The notes under the pieces are model-generated. The model searched no databases. It was not told where the DNA came from and saw nothing but the letters and a program-made list of their open reading frames with translations. Below are positions 9,542 to 22,442 of a stretch of DNA of 64,000 bases, one piece after another (position 1 is the first letter of the stretch; each line of letters starts with the position of its first letter). The DNA lies in the NCBI GenBank assembly GCA_958299035.1, contig CATQJL010000316.1:16717676-16781675 (forward strand), in the 5' to 3' direction. Position numbers and translations under genes: made by a program. This stretch comes from Cylicocyclus nassatus (lineage: Eukaryota; Nematoda; Chromadorea; Rhabditida; Strongylidae).

Positions 9542-11984
9542 GAGATTCCTCGGAATTTACCCGGACAAATCTGTCAACCTAGTGTTTTATATTAGTCATC
9601 GAATAACGTTACTCTTGCGCTGACCAAATTTAATCCTCGCATTAGCAGCAAGGGCCCACCATTTTCCTAAAGCTCATGGGCATTTGTTGCTGAGAATATC
9701 TGACCATATACCCGACGCTTGCGTCTCTCGTTTGCTTAGAGCAGTTCGATAAAACCTTTGAGATCTTTTAAAACCATTTCAAAAATCCATCGGGAGCGCG
9801 AAAATAGCGAAACCGGAATTGTAAAAGCCCCCCATTTTTAGCATAGATTAGATGCAGGCTCGCTCCTTCAAACTTGAAGATGAACAGTCATGGATTTTCC
9901 CGATCATCGAAATAATGCTGCACACACGAACGGTGGCGCAACCTAGAAAATTGTAAGCAGAATTCAAGCTTGTTACCTGTAAATCGCTTTTTTGCATAAT
10001 TATTGCCTTTGTGCGTTGTTTTTATGCAGAAATGCCCTAACTGCAGCTAAAACGCGCTGCGTCGCTAGAAAGCGCATATATGGTCAAAATACCATGGAGG
10101 CTTTAATAATATGCAAACTATCGAGATCGGCCTTTTCAACTTCTGAGCAATCCGTTGATAGTAAGTAGCACATAAATGCTACTCTGCAAATTTAGTGCTT
10201 ATCCGCTGCAAATTTGATTTTTCAAAGAAGAGAAACCTGCAACTGTCATACATTACCTTATGTATTTTAGCCGTTGGTTGCTATCCCGCTTCATTTTACC
10301 GGTTGGTACGGTCATGTCGATCCAACATTTTTGTGGCAAGAACAGTTCTTTGGTCGGGAACACCTCAGGATATGACGAAGTTGCTCAGATATTTGATGAA
10401 AGGCTGTACGACATAGAAGTTTGTTTCTATCTTCTTGTGGCAGTTGTAAAATGTTATTAACAAGTTGGATATCATATTTCTATTTTTATTCAAATCGAAT
10501 TTCAGTATTTGTGTAATTTTTCGGGCTGAAGAAAAGACATGATCCATAGATTTTTTCATAAAATCATATTTTTCTCTTAGAATTGCATGAAAAACCCGCA
10601 AACGCATTTTGTTTTTCCTCATTAGTTATGAAATCTATTATACATCTACATGGTTGGCTCTACTCAAAGTTAGTTCTCGCTCTCTTTCGGAAAACTTAAG
10701 AGAACAGCGAAAATCTGTTTAACAAAAATTGCAAAAGTTCAAAATTATTTATTGATAAATAAGTCAATGTTGCTGACCAAAAATATGGACATCGTAATAA
10801 AACGTAACCTTCAATTTAAAAGTTTCCGCGACTACAGCATGTAATTATGGTTCATCTAAATTCATCCAAATTTCTATGTCATTTAGCTGTTTTACAATCA
10901 TTCAAAATCTCATGTTTTTCTGGTATTTTTATGAAATTTTTGAACATTTCTATTTATTAGTAAATTTATTACTTCCTTCCAAAGTATTGCTTTTAACGAG
11001 TGTAATAATCCACAGATCAATGATTATCCAGATCTCAACTGCCTTCGATGCAACTTTTCATCAACTTTTTCATATAATTATGCTTGTATAGCAGGTTGGT
11101 GAACGAGCTTTCAGAAAACCACGAAAAACTACCACTCTGCTTGTGCCGTGGAGTTCCGCCATTCTGCAAAAGTTTTGTACCCTCCTCTCCCCCCCCCCCC
11201 CCGAGGAAATGGATGGATAGAGCAAAGTCTATAGAATACAGAAGAATTCCTTTCCTTTTCATAATTCGCATAATTTTTTTATAGAGATTTGTTTAATGCC
11301 ATCAAATTTCGAAGATCAACTCAAAAATCATAGATTATCAGGAGCGGAGCAACTCGGTTGTCACTAGATACAGCTTTTCCTCCTTTTCCTAAATCGTGTT
11401 TTTCGTTTCTGTTTCTTGGAGTTTTAAAAAGTAAAATCAGATAAAATCATCATAATTTGTGTATTTAAAGGCTTCCCGTGCAGAAGCTTTCTTTCGAGGT
11501 CTGGTATGTGTCCATTTCTTTGAGTTTCACCTTCCGAAGATTTGTTGGTATTTGATGCGTTCGCACCTGAGGTTATCTGCATTTGAAAGAGGATAACTGT
11601 ATAGAATGCAATTGGAGTATTCTGATAATCTTTGGTCTATGAGATGTTACGCTCCTTTAAAGAAAAACGAAAGAACTTTCGCAACGATCTAATTCAAAAA
11701 ATTGTAATTTCTTTTTCATCTTAAAAAGTTGTATCCAGTTTCTAAAAACAATAATTGATGGGGAGTCAAAGCGCCCATTCTAGTTGGTATACATGTTGTT
11801 GAAGTCAGTGTTGATGTTGAGCTGCAATCCTTATCTGCCATGGTGATTTTCGAAGAAGGCTTAGTGTCAGAAACAAAAATGTAGAAAAGCTGTTTATAAA
11901 AAATTTCAACAAGCACCTCCTGTGCCATAAACGATTGCGTTCTTTCTGCACCATTTTCTCATAGTAGCATAATCTGTTCTATGA
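9542..11984. other. Long AT-rich unassigned tract
   Basis: No protein motif, RNA or transposon ends found. A run of about 14 C residues sits near 11190. Open frames are short and lack splice structure. It may be intergenic DNA or a long intron upstream of the M13 peptidase exons. Confidence 0.4.
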
Positions 11985-12156
11985 CTAGGAGACGCGTGAC
12001 CGCATTGCGAACATTTTTTTAACATGTTTGAGTTTGTTCTTCCTTGTTTCCAAAGAGTGAATAAACCTGGACGAGATAAATGACAAGTATAAATCTGCTA
12101 AGTACACGATTAAGCTTGTTAAGACAATGTGTGCAATGCGATCTCGCGTCTCCTAG
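11985..12156. mobile_element. Small MITE with CTAGGAGACGCG ends (172 bp)
   Basis: The left end CTAGGAGACGCGTGACCGCA is mirrored by TGCGATCTCGCGTCTCCTAG at the right. The inverted part is about 25 bp with a unique AT-rich centre. No target duplication is evident, so the superfamily is open. Confidence 0.6.
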
Positions 12157-15100
12157 TTTTGAAATGAATGATATGTACTGCAGCACTATTAGACAAATGG
12201 TGTATCAAAAATTATGTTTAAGCTTATGAGTTTTCAAAAAGTATTTTTAGAAAACGACTGTAGTTATAAGGACAGCATTCATTACTGACTATGGTAGCGT
12301 ATCTCACATCTTGCATGTCCGCTTGAATTAAGAAGGTTGAAATGCTTTTTTGGAAATATGTTTGCTAGTTTTCTGGAATAAAATAGAGCACGCGAACCAT
12401 GATAGCCGACTGACGGAGAGCAAACCGCCATATTGTATTTATGATCTTGCAACTAACGTTGACATCATCAATAGCCTTAACGTATCAAATTTCTACTAAT
12501 CATGTGCAAAGCTGTCAATTAAGCGCCAGAGCATTTCATGACTCCTTTCAGATTATCGTTTTGTAGAAAGTGGACATAGTTCTGAGCTTAGCTTCTTCAG
12601 GCTAGCCTAATGACATACACCATATGTCAAAAGGCTATGACATCTATGAACTATCTATGTCCCCTGAGACGGGAAAGTAACCCTTTCTCGTTAGACGAGT
12701 TTCATTGTATGTGTCAGCAAATCTACTCGTATATTTGTAAGTTCTTGTATTTTTTGATGAAATTACAAGGAAAGCACCTAAAATCGAAAAATTTGCTGTA
12801 CATGTACTTGAAACGTTCAGAAATACAGCCTGACCCTCAAATTTTGAATTAGCCGCTTCCTGCCTCGATGCAATCCGTGAGAAACTTCGTAAATTAAGTC
12901 TGGCCGCGGCAGTTTGTCTTTAAGAATTTTAAGTTATTGCCTTTTTGACCTTCAAAAATGTGCAGCGTAATAGAACAAGCTTTTGTCTACAATAAGCTCC
13001 AAAAAATTTTCTTTACAATGTTGTTAAAATGTTGAAACTGTTGAGATTTAAGTGCAGGCATGTGTGCGTCGCATACTGAAAATTCGCGTACACTTGTGAG
13101 GAGAAAAACAGAAAGTTTCGGTCTAATCAAGCCGTGACTATACTGTTACCCTTTTTCTGCGTTTTTGTAGCTTTGAAATCTTTTTTGATGACGCTTGAGC
13201 ACTGACCGCAGGCAACATTCGCAAATTTTTGTATGCCATCTTCGAGAATAGTTTCTGATCACAACTACCAGGACGTGGGAGCGGAAACCATATTCTACAT
13301 TGTTGAATTGAACTGTTGTAAAATGTTCTTAACATCTCCAGTTGCGGGTCGAGTTGTAAACAATGAAACTTTCAAATTTCTCGCTCAGCAAAACACTAGT
13401 CTGATAGTTCGAGTTCCTAAAAAACATGTGACAGCCATTTTGAGCTCGGAAAGGTATAGTTTGTAGAAGATAATTGCATCATTATGTGGCAAATTGTGAA
13501 TTGTAAATTTGGAATCAAAGTCACAACTTGCCATAGATTACGGTGACGCAAGCAGCCTCCCGGACTTTTGACGCACTTTGTATAAATAGAGGCAAATCAA
13601 TTTTTTTCATCTTTACTTCGACATCAACGTTTAATCTAATTCTGATAATCAGAATTTGTAAATAGATGAGATATATCGAGACATATTGGTAAGCTTAAAG
13701 GCTGATGATTAGCCTAATGGTTTTGAAGATGATACTCATCATTTTTCAGGCACACCCATGCGAAGATTTCTACCATTTTGCATGTGGTAAATATAACATG
13801 AATGCGAAAAAAAATTTTTTATGGAAACTCCTCGAAAATACGCTTGAAACTATGGAAGGTAGGTAACTTATAATTTAATACATCATTTTTACCAATGAGA
13901 ATAAACGACAATTATTTTGCGATCTCCCTCAAATTAAAAACATAAGCTTTACGCAGAGTTCTTGCGTAATATGGACGAAGTCTGATAACTTTTTGATTCC
14001 TGAAAGTAAGCGCTCCTTCATCCTTTTTTATAATAAAAACTTGATGCCAAACGACGCGACGGCTGGATTGGTTCGTTTACATGGATGGTTTTAACGTTGT
14101 TTCAAACAGACGCCAGTCGCAGAACCTCTTCCAGTCATTAGGAGACGTAACAAAGATGACAATGCAAGAAAAACTCAGAGGTCTAGCGCGACGAAAACAT
14201 ATCGTGTAAATACGTATAATAGCGCAGCATTGCCTTTTGAAAGCTTGAAGATTTCAATATTTTCGGCTTCTAGCACAAAAACAAATACAGCAACGGCACA
14301 TATGCATTTCTTTTGTGTATATGCGTGAGAGAATTTAGGGTTTGTTATTCGAAGCTTCTTTGATTTCGGCTGCTCGAGGTATACTGAAGCTGGCGCATAC
14401 AATTAAGTTTCTTCTTATAGGGCTTCCACTGCTTTATCAAACGTAACCCTGCATTCAAATTGAAGTTGAGTATCGTATGACTTGATGTGGTGAAGGCAAG
14501 ATTCTAAACACTTTTGAGATGACCTAATGTACAGTTTATAGTTTTAAATTAGGGACATGGAAGCATCAACAGTTTTTTAAGAAAACCATAAAGCCAGCTA
14601 TTTTTCAAAAATATAGTGAATCGCACTTACTTCACCAAACTGTTATCAATGCTTTTCAAAAAGCTTGAAATAACAATTTTAAAAATAGCTGAAGTTAGAG
14701 TAAGCAAAAATCATAGATTGGAGCTGCTGATGATTACTTGAGCGGTATAGGAAGAACTGTCAGAAACAGGGCTCGGAACAGGTGGCTTACGGGGGGCAAG
14801 CTGGATATTGTTTTGAAATAAAAAGAAAAGGGATATCGTTGGAGCGGAAATCCCAGCCCCCCCCCCTCCTTCATACACACACAATCGCCTTCCGCCTTTA
14901 TGTCACCTATCCTCTACAGAAGACGCAAATTGTCATTTCTGCCTTATCGATGTACAAAAAACCAAAAATTTTCTGTTCGCCGGTTAAGCGCTCGAATTCG
15001 AAAAACAAAAGGCTTGCTTACAGCGAAGAGAAAATGAAATGACACCAAAATTGGTGTGTAGATGGACAATAGGGAGTTAGAATCATGTGCGAAAAATTAT

Positions 15101-15202
15101 GAAAAAATTATGCAAAGTGAAGGCGCGGCAAACTTTTTTTGGAGTTAGGTGGCTTTCCAGCCACCTGGAAAGCCACCTGATGGCTGTGAAAATAAAAACT
15201 TA
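12157..15202. other. AT-rich unassigned tract
   Basis: No gene recognised. A short hairpin GTGGCTTTCCAGCCACCTGGAAAGCCAC lies at about 15148-15177, immediately left of a mariner-type MITE. Several open frames of 65-86 codons lack motifs and splice borders. Confidence 0.4.
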
Positions 15203-15204
15203 TA

Positions 15205-16223
15205 TTAGGTGGGTTTGAAGGTTTTGTCAGTTTTTTCAATCCATCGTCAAACACGCTAGAATGAAGACAAACAAACGCTTCAAAATGTATCCAATGCAGA
15301 ATTTCTTCCTCTTTTCAGCAGCTAAACTTACATTGTGTTTAGTTGGGAGAGCGATGAGATATTTGCTGGAAATCACAACCACTCGTTTTTACCATGTCCA
15401 AATTTCGCTAATTTTCAAAATATTTGTATGAGAATTTCGGAGGAGCCCTATTAACCAGGATATAGGGCAAATCTTTTGCCAAAAGAAGAAATTTCTTGTA
15501 GTCCCACGGCTTGTCTTTCAGAGTTTCTACAAAGTTTCTTTTTGAAGTGACCAGATTTTACATTCAGTTTATTTCAACTTCTGAAAACATACAATGTTAA
15601 ACACTTCAGTCACCATTCGATGCAAATTTTTCTCCTCTTTTTAATACTTGTCTTTTTTGTCGAGACAGACGAAATTTGTGTGAAAAAGTAGCAGAATTTC
15701 TCATTTTCAGGAGTGCGCACTGGCGTAACCTATGTTTCAAAATCTTCATAATTTGAGGCGAAAATCGCTACTAATTACTTTGCAATGGTAGCGGTAGTAA
15801 TAATTATGTGCTGAAACCTCAGTTTTCTGTAGGTTTTGCAATGATTGGTGCAGTAACAGGTTATGCTATTTTTAGGAAACACAAGACTTTTAGAAAAATA
15901 ATTAACAAAATTCTGAGAAAGTAGCTGAAAAAAAGAAAAGAGTTGCATAAGTTGGCAAAAGGTCTGCCTTATCTGCTAGTTATTAGGGCTTCTCCGAAAG
16001 TCTTATGCAAATATTTTGAAAATTAGCGAAATTTTGACATGGTAAAAACGAGTGGTTGTAATCTCCAGCAACTATCTCATCGCTCTCGCAAAAAAACACA
16101 ATGGGAGTTTAGCTGCTGAAAAGAGGAACACCTCTTGCATTCATTGTGAAGGGTTTGTTTATCTTCATTCAAGGGTGTTTGCCGATGGATTGAAAAAACT
16201 GACAAAATTTTGGACCCACCTAA
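15205..16223. mobile_element. TTAGG-end mariner-type MITE, GTGGGTTTG subfamily (1019 bp)
   Basis: Ends are TTAGGTGGGTTTGAAGGTTT and the mirror AAATTTTGGACCCACCTAA. TA lies at 15203-15204 and 16224-16225. The arms stay alike for about 250 bp (CAATCCATCG..AACAC, then CGCTCTCGCAA..AACACAATGGGAG on the right). It shares arms with the interrupted copy at 26469-30665. No mariner transposase motif is present. Confidence 0.85.
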
Positions 16224-16225
16224 TA

Positions 16226-17300
16226 TTTTCCTTCCTTCACATAATTTTCTCATATGTTTAACATAACCTTTTCTACATCAAAAAACCTACAACTAAGTTT
16301 TTAGACCTACCCAACCCCCTTTTTCTCGCCTAGTCACAGCCCCCCAAATATTTTGCGTAGCGGCGGCAAGCCTGCTCCAAGCGCGCAAGAGTGCGAGTCG
16401 GTCACAGCATGCCGCCTGTTCAAAGAATACGAACATCTTCAATTTTTGTTTCGTCTATTTGGTGTTGCTTTCATGTTTGTTTCATCATTTTTCGTCTTCG
16501 CTTTGATCTATTCATTCCTCGTCATAGGTGATGTCGTATTTTTGTGCCGAAGTTTACAAGACTTCGTAGAAAAATTGAAAGAGCCACCTCATGCCGAGCA
16601 TGGTTAGAAAGAGTATAAGTTTGCATCAATCACTTTTGAGTTATTTTTCTATGGCATTTTAAACGATTGGAAAATTGGTCTTAATTTCACAAACTTTCGC
16701 ACAGAACTAATATAAGCGCAGAAAGTCACTGATTTGGTGTTTTTGTTTTTGTTCTTCAAAGAAAAATAAAAACAATTTTTCCCACGACAGTCTTGAGCAA
16801 ACAATCTGCTCGACACACGCCATAGCCTTTGCGAGAGTTATGTGCTTAAATGTCAACGGCGCGAGTTCTCTAAGCCACTGCGCCTTTGAACAAAAATAGA
16901 GAGTTTGGCATGCCGAAGATATACATTGCTTAAATCGACTGCAAAGTGAGAATTAGGAAAAAAGACTGCGTATGAGGAAATACAGGCGAGCAAACGCTTG
17001 AAATATTCTGAAGGCAGAATTCATCTTTTCTCAATTATATTCGAAATGCAGCAAAATATTTGAAACGCTGATTATGTCGCAAGTTTTCCGCCAGTTATGC
17101 ATTCGCCAATTATGCATTGATCAGCTTAACGATTGCAAGTAATGTGCAGCTACTGGTGGTGTTACTTAAGTAGTGTTATTGGTGTACACTCATGTTTCGC
17201 GTGAATTGCGTGTAAGCTTGATATGCTGGCCGCCAGTCTCGGGTGCTCTTTGCAACACTACGATGATCGATTTGATAGTGTTAGAATTCGCTCACCCCCC
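16226..17300 (+). other. Unassigned, with one hydrophobic open frame
   Basis: The frame at about 16353-16607 reads through CESVTACRLFKEYEHLQFLF and then about 40 mostly hydrophobic residues (FMFVSSFFVFALIYSFLVIG). It could be a membrane-spanning exon, but it has no ATG, no clear acceptor and no family I recognise. The remaining sequence holds nothing I can name. Confidence 0.2.
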
Positions 17301-17399
17301 TTTCACCCCTGAGCGGGGACCAAGGTATCTCCCTTTACCAAAAGCCGGGAAATAAACCAACAATGAGGTAATAAGCAAAGGAGATATTTGTACGGGAAT

Positions 17400-19270
17400 T
17401 GTTTGTGCTTCTGAGAGAAGGAAGAATATTTATAGGCCATTTATGTACTTCCAGGGAGCAAAAAAATAGCAGCTTCTGTAGCTGCACAGCATGTCAGCGA
17501 GGAAAGTTCCGTGCAACAACGTTCTCTTTTGGTTTCAGGGAATAAATGGTTTGAGGTCCGTTCATAGAAGTACCTAGTAAAAGGTGTGCACAGTGATTTC
17601 TGGACACACGAGTTTTCAACATAAAAAATCATATATTTTTTGAATGAATAACTGGTACAAGGAACTAGTAACCATCGAAACCGCCTCGTCCTCCGTTTTC
17701 AGATGATATATAGTATGTCTGAGATCCGTCCGAGAAAGTGCTTGGGTGATGTCCTAGTGATGGTGATTTTCGAGTTTTTGTCATTAAAAAAATTCGTAAC
17801 TTTTGTAGATATATATTAGGTTGTCCCGAAAGTTTTGTCGGTTTTTTTCATTGCTCACCCAAACTTACAGAAAGCCATTCCATGGACGACCTAGGTTCCA
17901 CTCTATTCAGATTTTTATCCTCTTTCTTTCAGCTATTTTTGTTTTCTGATCTACCCCGTCTTTGTGATGTTATCGCTATGGCTTTTTGAGCACTTCAGCA
18001 GTACCGCCAAATCTTTCGTGAATTTTCAAAATTTTTATACTGATGTTTTCAGGGAGCGTTGGTGACTGTTATATAGAACAAACCTTTGGCTACAATGTAC
18101 TTGTTTTAGATTACGTGTGCCTCGTTTATTAAGTCCGTTATGATTATTTATTCAGTAAAAACCGCGGCTTTTTGAATAAGTTTACCACGTAAAAGTACCG
18201 AAAATCCCAAAAAGCTGATTTTTGAAGCAAATCAAACTTGGTTATGTTGCATAAATAATGTTTAATAACAATCAAGTTTGAATTCGCAGAAACTTCAAAA
18301 GTTTTCTTGCTTTTGCTGCAGTTGCGTTTTTCATGACTTTGCTGAAAATCAAGGCCTCCAAAGAAATAATTTTTTTGAGCTAGACACAGCAGATTAGAAG
18401 AATCAAAAAATATCCCCGTAAAGTCCTGGAATTGCTCTATTTGAGCCATACTCAACCCTCTCCGAAACTTTGGAACGAAATTTTTGAATGATAGCCTAAC
18501 TTTAAGCAGATAAAAATGGCGGGTGAAGAATTTTGGCAATTATCAAAAAAAGCATAAAGGATTGCGGTTCGAAAATGTAACCATAAGAAAGAGAAGGAAA
18601 AGTTGCATTGAATGCACTTCAAATCTCATTCAGATCTTTACTGTGCATGGTTTTATAGTGGTTTGAAAAAACCGACAAAACTTTCGGGACAACCTAATAT
18701 TTTATACGCCGATGTGGTCACGTCTTTTTACAATGGTAAAAAAGCCTCTACTTGAGCACTCCCATTGTAAAAGTCTCACCCACCCTTCATCCAGCACTGT
18801 AAAGAACCCCAGGCAAATATATGTTTTCTGAAAGCGGAAAGGACAGTTCTAATAGTGACCATCACGGCCTTAAATGTGTTCATCTACAGAAGTTATGAAT
18901 TTTTTTATGTTGAAAATTCGAAAATCTCCAGAAATCACTAGAACACCTTCACCCAGGCACTTTTTCCAATGTACTCCAGGCAAAGCATATATTTTCTGAA
19001 AGCGAAGGACGAGGCGGTTCTAATGGTGAACATCTTCATGTACCATCTGTTTATCTTCAGAAGAAACGGACTTTTTTATCCTAAAACTCGTGAATATCTA
19101 GAAATCATTACCCACACTCTTCACCAGGCACTTTGCTCAGCAGACTCCAGGCAAACTATATATGTTCTAGAAGCGGAGCACAAGATGGTTTTAAAAACAT
19201 TTTCCTTGCTGACGTTGCTGTTCATTTGGGGAATTACAAATTTCTTCTTTTAAAAATCCGTAAATGCTAA
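17400..19270. repeat. ~170-bp repeat units, tandem on the right and inverted on the left, around a MITE
   Basis: Right of the MITE, a unit containing CCAGGCAAA..TATTTTCTGAAAGCG..GGACGAGGCGGTTCTAATGG recurs near 18800, 18970 and 19140, a period of about 170 bp. Left of the MITE, 17580-17720 holds the reverse complement (CCGCCTCGTCCTCCGTTTTC). So the array was already partly inverted or became so, and 17816-18697 was inserted into it. Confidence 0.65.
17816..18697. mobile_element. TTAGG-end mariner-type MITE, GTTGTCCCGAAAG subfamily (882 bp)
   Basis: Ends are TTAGGTTGTCCCGAAAGTTT and the mirror AAACTTTCGGGACAACCTAA. TA lies at 17814-17815 and 18698-18699. A 131-codon frame on the minus strand (18144-18539) shows none of the mariner catalytic spacing and is lysine- and phenylalanine-rich like the AT-rich DNA around it, so I do not call it a transposase. 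Confidence 0.85.
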
Positions 19271-19392
19271 AAAATTGTCTAATTCTTTCCGAAATAAATC
19301 TTCTCGCATGCACATCTTCTATGTAATTTCAATGGGGGATGTAAAAAAGGAAAAAGGAAATGTAAGAAAACACAAGGTGCTGGTCAGAAATA

Positions 19393-20343
19393 TTAGGTTG
19401 TCCGGAAATTGTTGTCCGTTTTGAATTTGAACCGTAACAAGTCATACACTTTTCATTCCTGAATAGCTTTCAAGGTACCATTCGATAGATCAAAGCAACT
19501 CTACAAGATGGCAGTCTTGCTTTAGCAACAGCTCTGCTCTACCACAAGTTTCGAGCCAAAAACTAAAAAGATTCAACTGCCCGAGAAATTGAGAAAAATC
19601 GTAACTCAATTCATAAAAAACCTACAAAAATTCTAACTTGCTCACGCAAACACTATTGACATAAGACATCTATACACGCCTTTGCCGTATTTTTTTCTCT
19701 GTTAGAAATCAAGATAACGGAAATTTTCGTGCGTTTGCCAAAGTGATGCTATGTCGACCCACATAAATAGATGTGTACTACAAATATGTAGAAGTACAAA
19801 CGAAAATTTTCAGCTCTCTACAAGCTTTAGTTCTCGAGAAATATCGAATATAGCTTTCATTAATAAGGCGGGTCCAAACTGAAATTCAACTTTCTCGAGA
19901 ACTAAAGCTTGTAGAGAGCTGAAAATTTACGGTTGTACTTCTACGGATTTGTAGCATACATCTACTTATGTGGGGACGACACAGCATCATTTTTGCAAGA
20001 GTATAAACATTTTCTTTTTTTTTCGATTTTTAACAGAGGAAAAAATACGGCAGTAGCGTACATATATGTCTTATGTGGATGGTGTTTACGTGAGCAAGTT
20101 AGAATTTTTGTAGAATTCTTACGAACTGAATTATGATTTTTCTTGATTTTTCGGGCAGTTGAGTCATTTTAGTTTTTGGCTCAAAACTCGAGGTAGATCA
20201 GAGGTTTTGCTAAAACAAGACTGCTATCTTGTAGAGCTTGCTTTGCTCTATCGAATGGTACCTTGAAAGCTATTCAGGAATAAAAAGTGTATGACTTGTT
20301 ACGGTTCAAATTCAAAACGGACATTAATTTCCGGACAACCTAA
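19393..20343. mobile_element. TTAGG-end mariner-type MITE, GTTGTCCGGAAATT subfamily (951 bp)
   Basis: Ends are TTAGGTTGTCCGGAAATTGT and the mirror ATTTCCGGACAACCTAA. TA lies at 19391-19392 and 20344-20345. The arms are long (about 350 bp): CATACACTTTTCATTCCTGA near the left is mirrored at 20275-20300, and AGCTCTACAAG/CTTGTAGAGCT motifs mirror throughout. A sister copy is at 41219-42137. Confidence 0.9.
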
Positions 20344-20345
20344 TA

Positions 20346-21472
20346 TAATTGTGTGCTAATCCAGCAGCACATCGGTTCACTTTTCAGAAAAAAGACAACC
20401 AATGATGGCAAGGGATTGAAGATTGACTAGGAAAAATAATGAGGGAACACCATGGCTCTTCCTCCCCCCACGGACATTTTATAATTTCTCTGCCAAGTGA
20501 ACCACCCTTCACCCTGGAGAGGCTGCAACCACTTGACTTTTTCATCGTGGAGGAGCCATTCTCACCTTATCGCATCTAGGATCGAACTATTTTTGATTGG
20601 CTTCGTGACTTAGCAAGCTTCATCCTGAGTTTGTTTTTTATATAGCACGTACATGTAATGACAACAACTTTTCGACTAATTCTCATGGTAGAAAGGCGCG
20701 TATCTGCTGTTACTAGAAAAAAGATCCGGAATCCAGCTTCAGTTTTTTTTTTCAAATTGCTCTACGTGCTCAACACTTCTTTTCATGACTCCAAAACAAG
20801 TCTGAACTCTTGAAATATGTGCACAGTCTGGCAATAACCATCGCCAAAATGTGGCTTTCGACATACATCACATGTTAACAAGCTGCTCTGATAAAAAATC
20901 GGAGTGACTTTTGCCGAGACGACCAGGACCTGACTTGTTGCCGCCTTCTACTGGTTCCGCTATCCTCCACTGTCTTCTTCCTGTTCGCACATTGTAATTG
21001 TTTTGACCACCGAAAGGTGCTGTCTTCACAAATGAGTAAACAGTTGCTCATTTGAATTCAAGCTTTTCGATGTAGTATCGGTACGAAAGATGTATGGAAC
21101 TTTTCATCAAAAGAACAGTTGTAAATAAAAGTTAGTCTGGATTGCATTGGCTTGGTAACTTTCACAAAACCGTAATCGACGCCTTTTGCAAGCCTATGTA
21201 AAAAATCTTTTTCTGAGGCAACGTGAAAACAAATTGTGCACCTCCCCTCCCTCCTCCCTTCCGGCGAAGAAAGAAGATTTTAAGTAAAAAGAAAGAACAA
21301 ACTTTGAAAGCTTGGCTATTGATTGACACCAAAAAGTCAATCAGGTGTAGGCTAGTAGAAAAAGTATGCATCGTTATTTAGCCAACCCCATGTAATTTGC
21401 AGGTAGATATGAATACTTACAATTAGCACCTTACATGCTAGGTGTAAAGGCTTGTGCTGGCAAAAATTTCAG
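20346..21472. other. Unassigned sequence upstream of the first recognised peptidase exon
   Basis: Earlier exons of the M13 gene (cytoplasmic tail, membrane anchor, start of ectodomain) would be expected upstream on this strand, but I cannot identify one here. No transposon ends seen. Confidence 0.35.
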
Positions 21473-21609
21473 GGCTACTGACCGACGAAGGTGGAATACC
21501 ATCGAAAGCGTTCAATTTGTCAAAGCATTATTACATGAGCTGCTTGCGAAACCATGAAGAATGGGAATCACATACTGGATATATTCAGACAGTGATCGGA
21601 AAGATTCGA
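21473..21609 (+). CDS. M13 (neprilysin-type) peptidase, internal exon A
   Basis: This internal exon encodes part of the N-terminal domain of a neprilysin-family zinc metallopeptidase, normally a type II membrane or secreted enzyme that cleaves peptides outside the cell. It is bounded by a TTTCAG acceptor and a GTAAGT donor. It begins with two bases finishing a codon and then reads LLTDEGGIPSKAFNLSKHYY and MSCLRNHEEWE, ending ..TVIGKIR in phase 0. The segment LSKHYYMSCL matches the family's conserved region around Tyr-x-Ser-Cys, whose cysteine forms a disulfide. The next exon continues the family alignment without a gap. Earlier exons and the start codon were not found. Nematodes have many M13 genes, so which member this is cannot be told. 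Confidence 0.7.
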
Positions 21610-22243
21610 GTAAGTCAAGTTTCACAAATCGTTTACGTTGAAAAGCGCACTTTTCTATTTTACCTGCAAAAAAAGTGTTCCTTCAAAGCTTTCATTTATC
21701 AATGCAAGCAACGATTTCTAACAGTTTTATGAAGTGCTCGAATTGATTTACAAGCCCTGTAGGCAAATTATGGTACATAAATACCTTCAAAGAAATGGAA
21801 ATGCATAAAAAGTTTGGAAGAAAACTCTTTGACATATGACCTGCGTGAAACTTGATCGTCAAAGTTTTAGAATACTGATAGAATACTGAAAATGACTAGC
21901 TGAATGAGAAAATATTCAAACAATCCCAAAAAAACATTTGGAGCAAAATGAGCTTCTAGAACTTCAGGGGTAACATTCTTGTTGAGGCTGCCAGGTGGAG
22001 CAAGTCTACTCTACACGGTCCAAACCAAATAGCCAATGGAGCGTCCGCTCCGGAAGTTTTGAACTCAGTTTGCTCCTGAAGTTCTTCGCGATTGTCTGAG
22101 TGTGTAGGATTAAAAATTGCAGAAGATGGTAGAGTAAAATTGTAGCAATAGGTGAGGTAGATTTTTCGTAATAGATATCCGAGATCAATTTATAGGTCGT
22201 TTCAAAGGGCATCGGTTATGTGCACTTTTGTAAGATTTTCCAG
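21610..22243 (+). other. Intron between M13 exons A and B
   Basis: The 634-nt interval starts GTAAGT and ends TTTTCCAG. Phase 0 is kept across it. No mobile element boundary was recognised inside. Confidence 0.6.
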
Positions 22244-22411
22244 AATTTTGGTCAATTTCCTCTGATTGATGCCAATATATCGTACTATAATCGATCAGAT
22301 TATGAACTTGATTTGGTCGATGTCCTCATCTACTTTAATAAAAACGGATTAACGACCGAATGGTTGGCGCCAATGTTTTTCTTCCGTGATAACGACACTA
22401 CCGTCATGCAA
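22244..22411 (+). CDS. M13 (neprilysin-type) peptidase, internal exon B
   Basis: This exon has exactly 56 codons, acceptor ATTTTCCAG, donor GTAAGTG and phase 0 at both ends. It reads NFGQFPLIDANISYYNRSDY, then ELDLVDVLIYFNKNGL, then a segment ending FFFRDNDTTVMQ. This follows the M13 pattern: a Gly/Pro-Leu turn, then the D-L-T/V-D-L-L-x-x-L helix, then Asp-x-Asn/Asp-Thr/Ser before the Leu-Asp-Gln segment. With exon A it gives about 101 contiguous residues of the ectodomain. The following intron opens at 22412 and I find no certain exon until 48607, although the family predicts about 90 further residues before that exon. Confidence 0.75.
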
Positions 22412-22442
22412 GTAAGTGTTTCATTCCATATTGTAACTACTT

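Noticed and set aside
18144..18539. 131-codon minus frame as a possible MITE transposase
   Set aside because: No Asp-Asp-Asp/Glu spacing or helix-turn-helix is visible, and composition follows the local AT bias.
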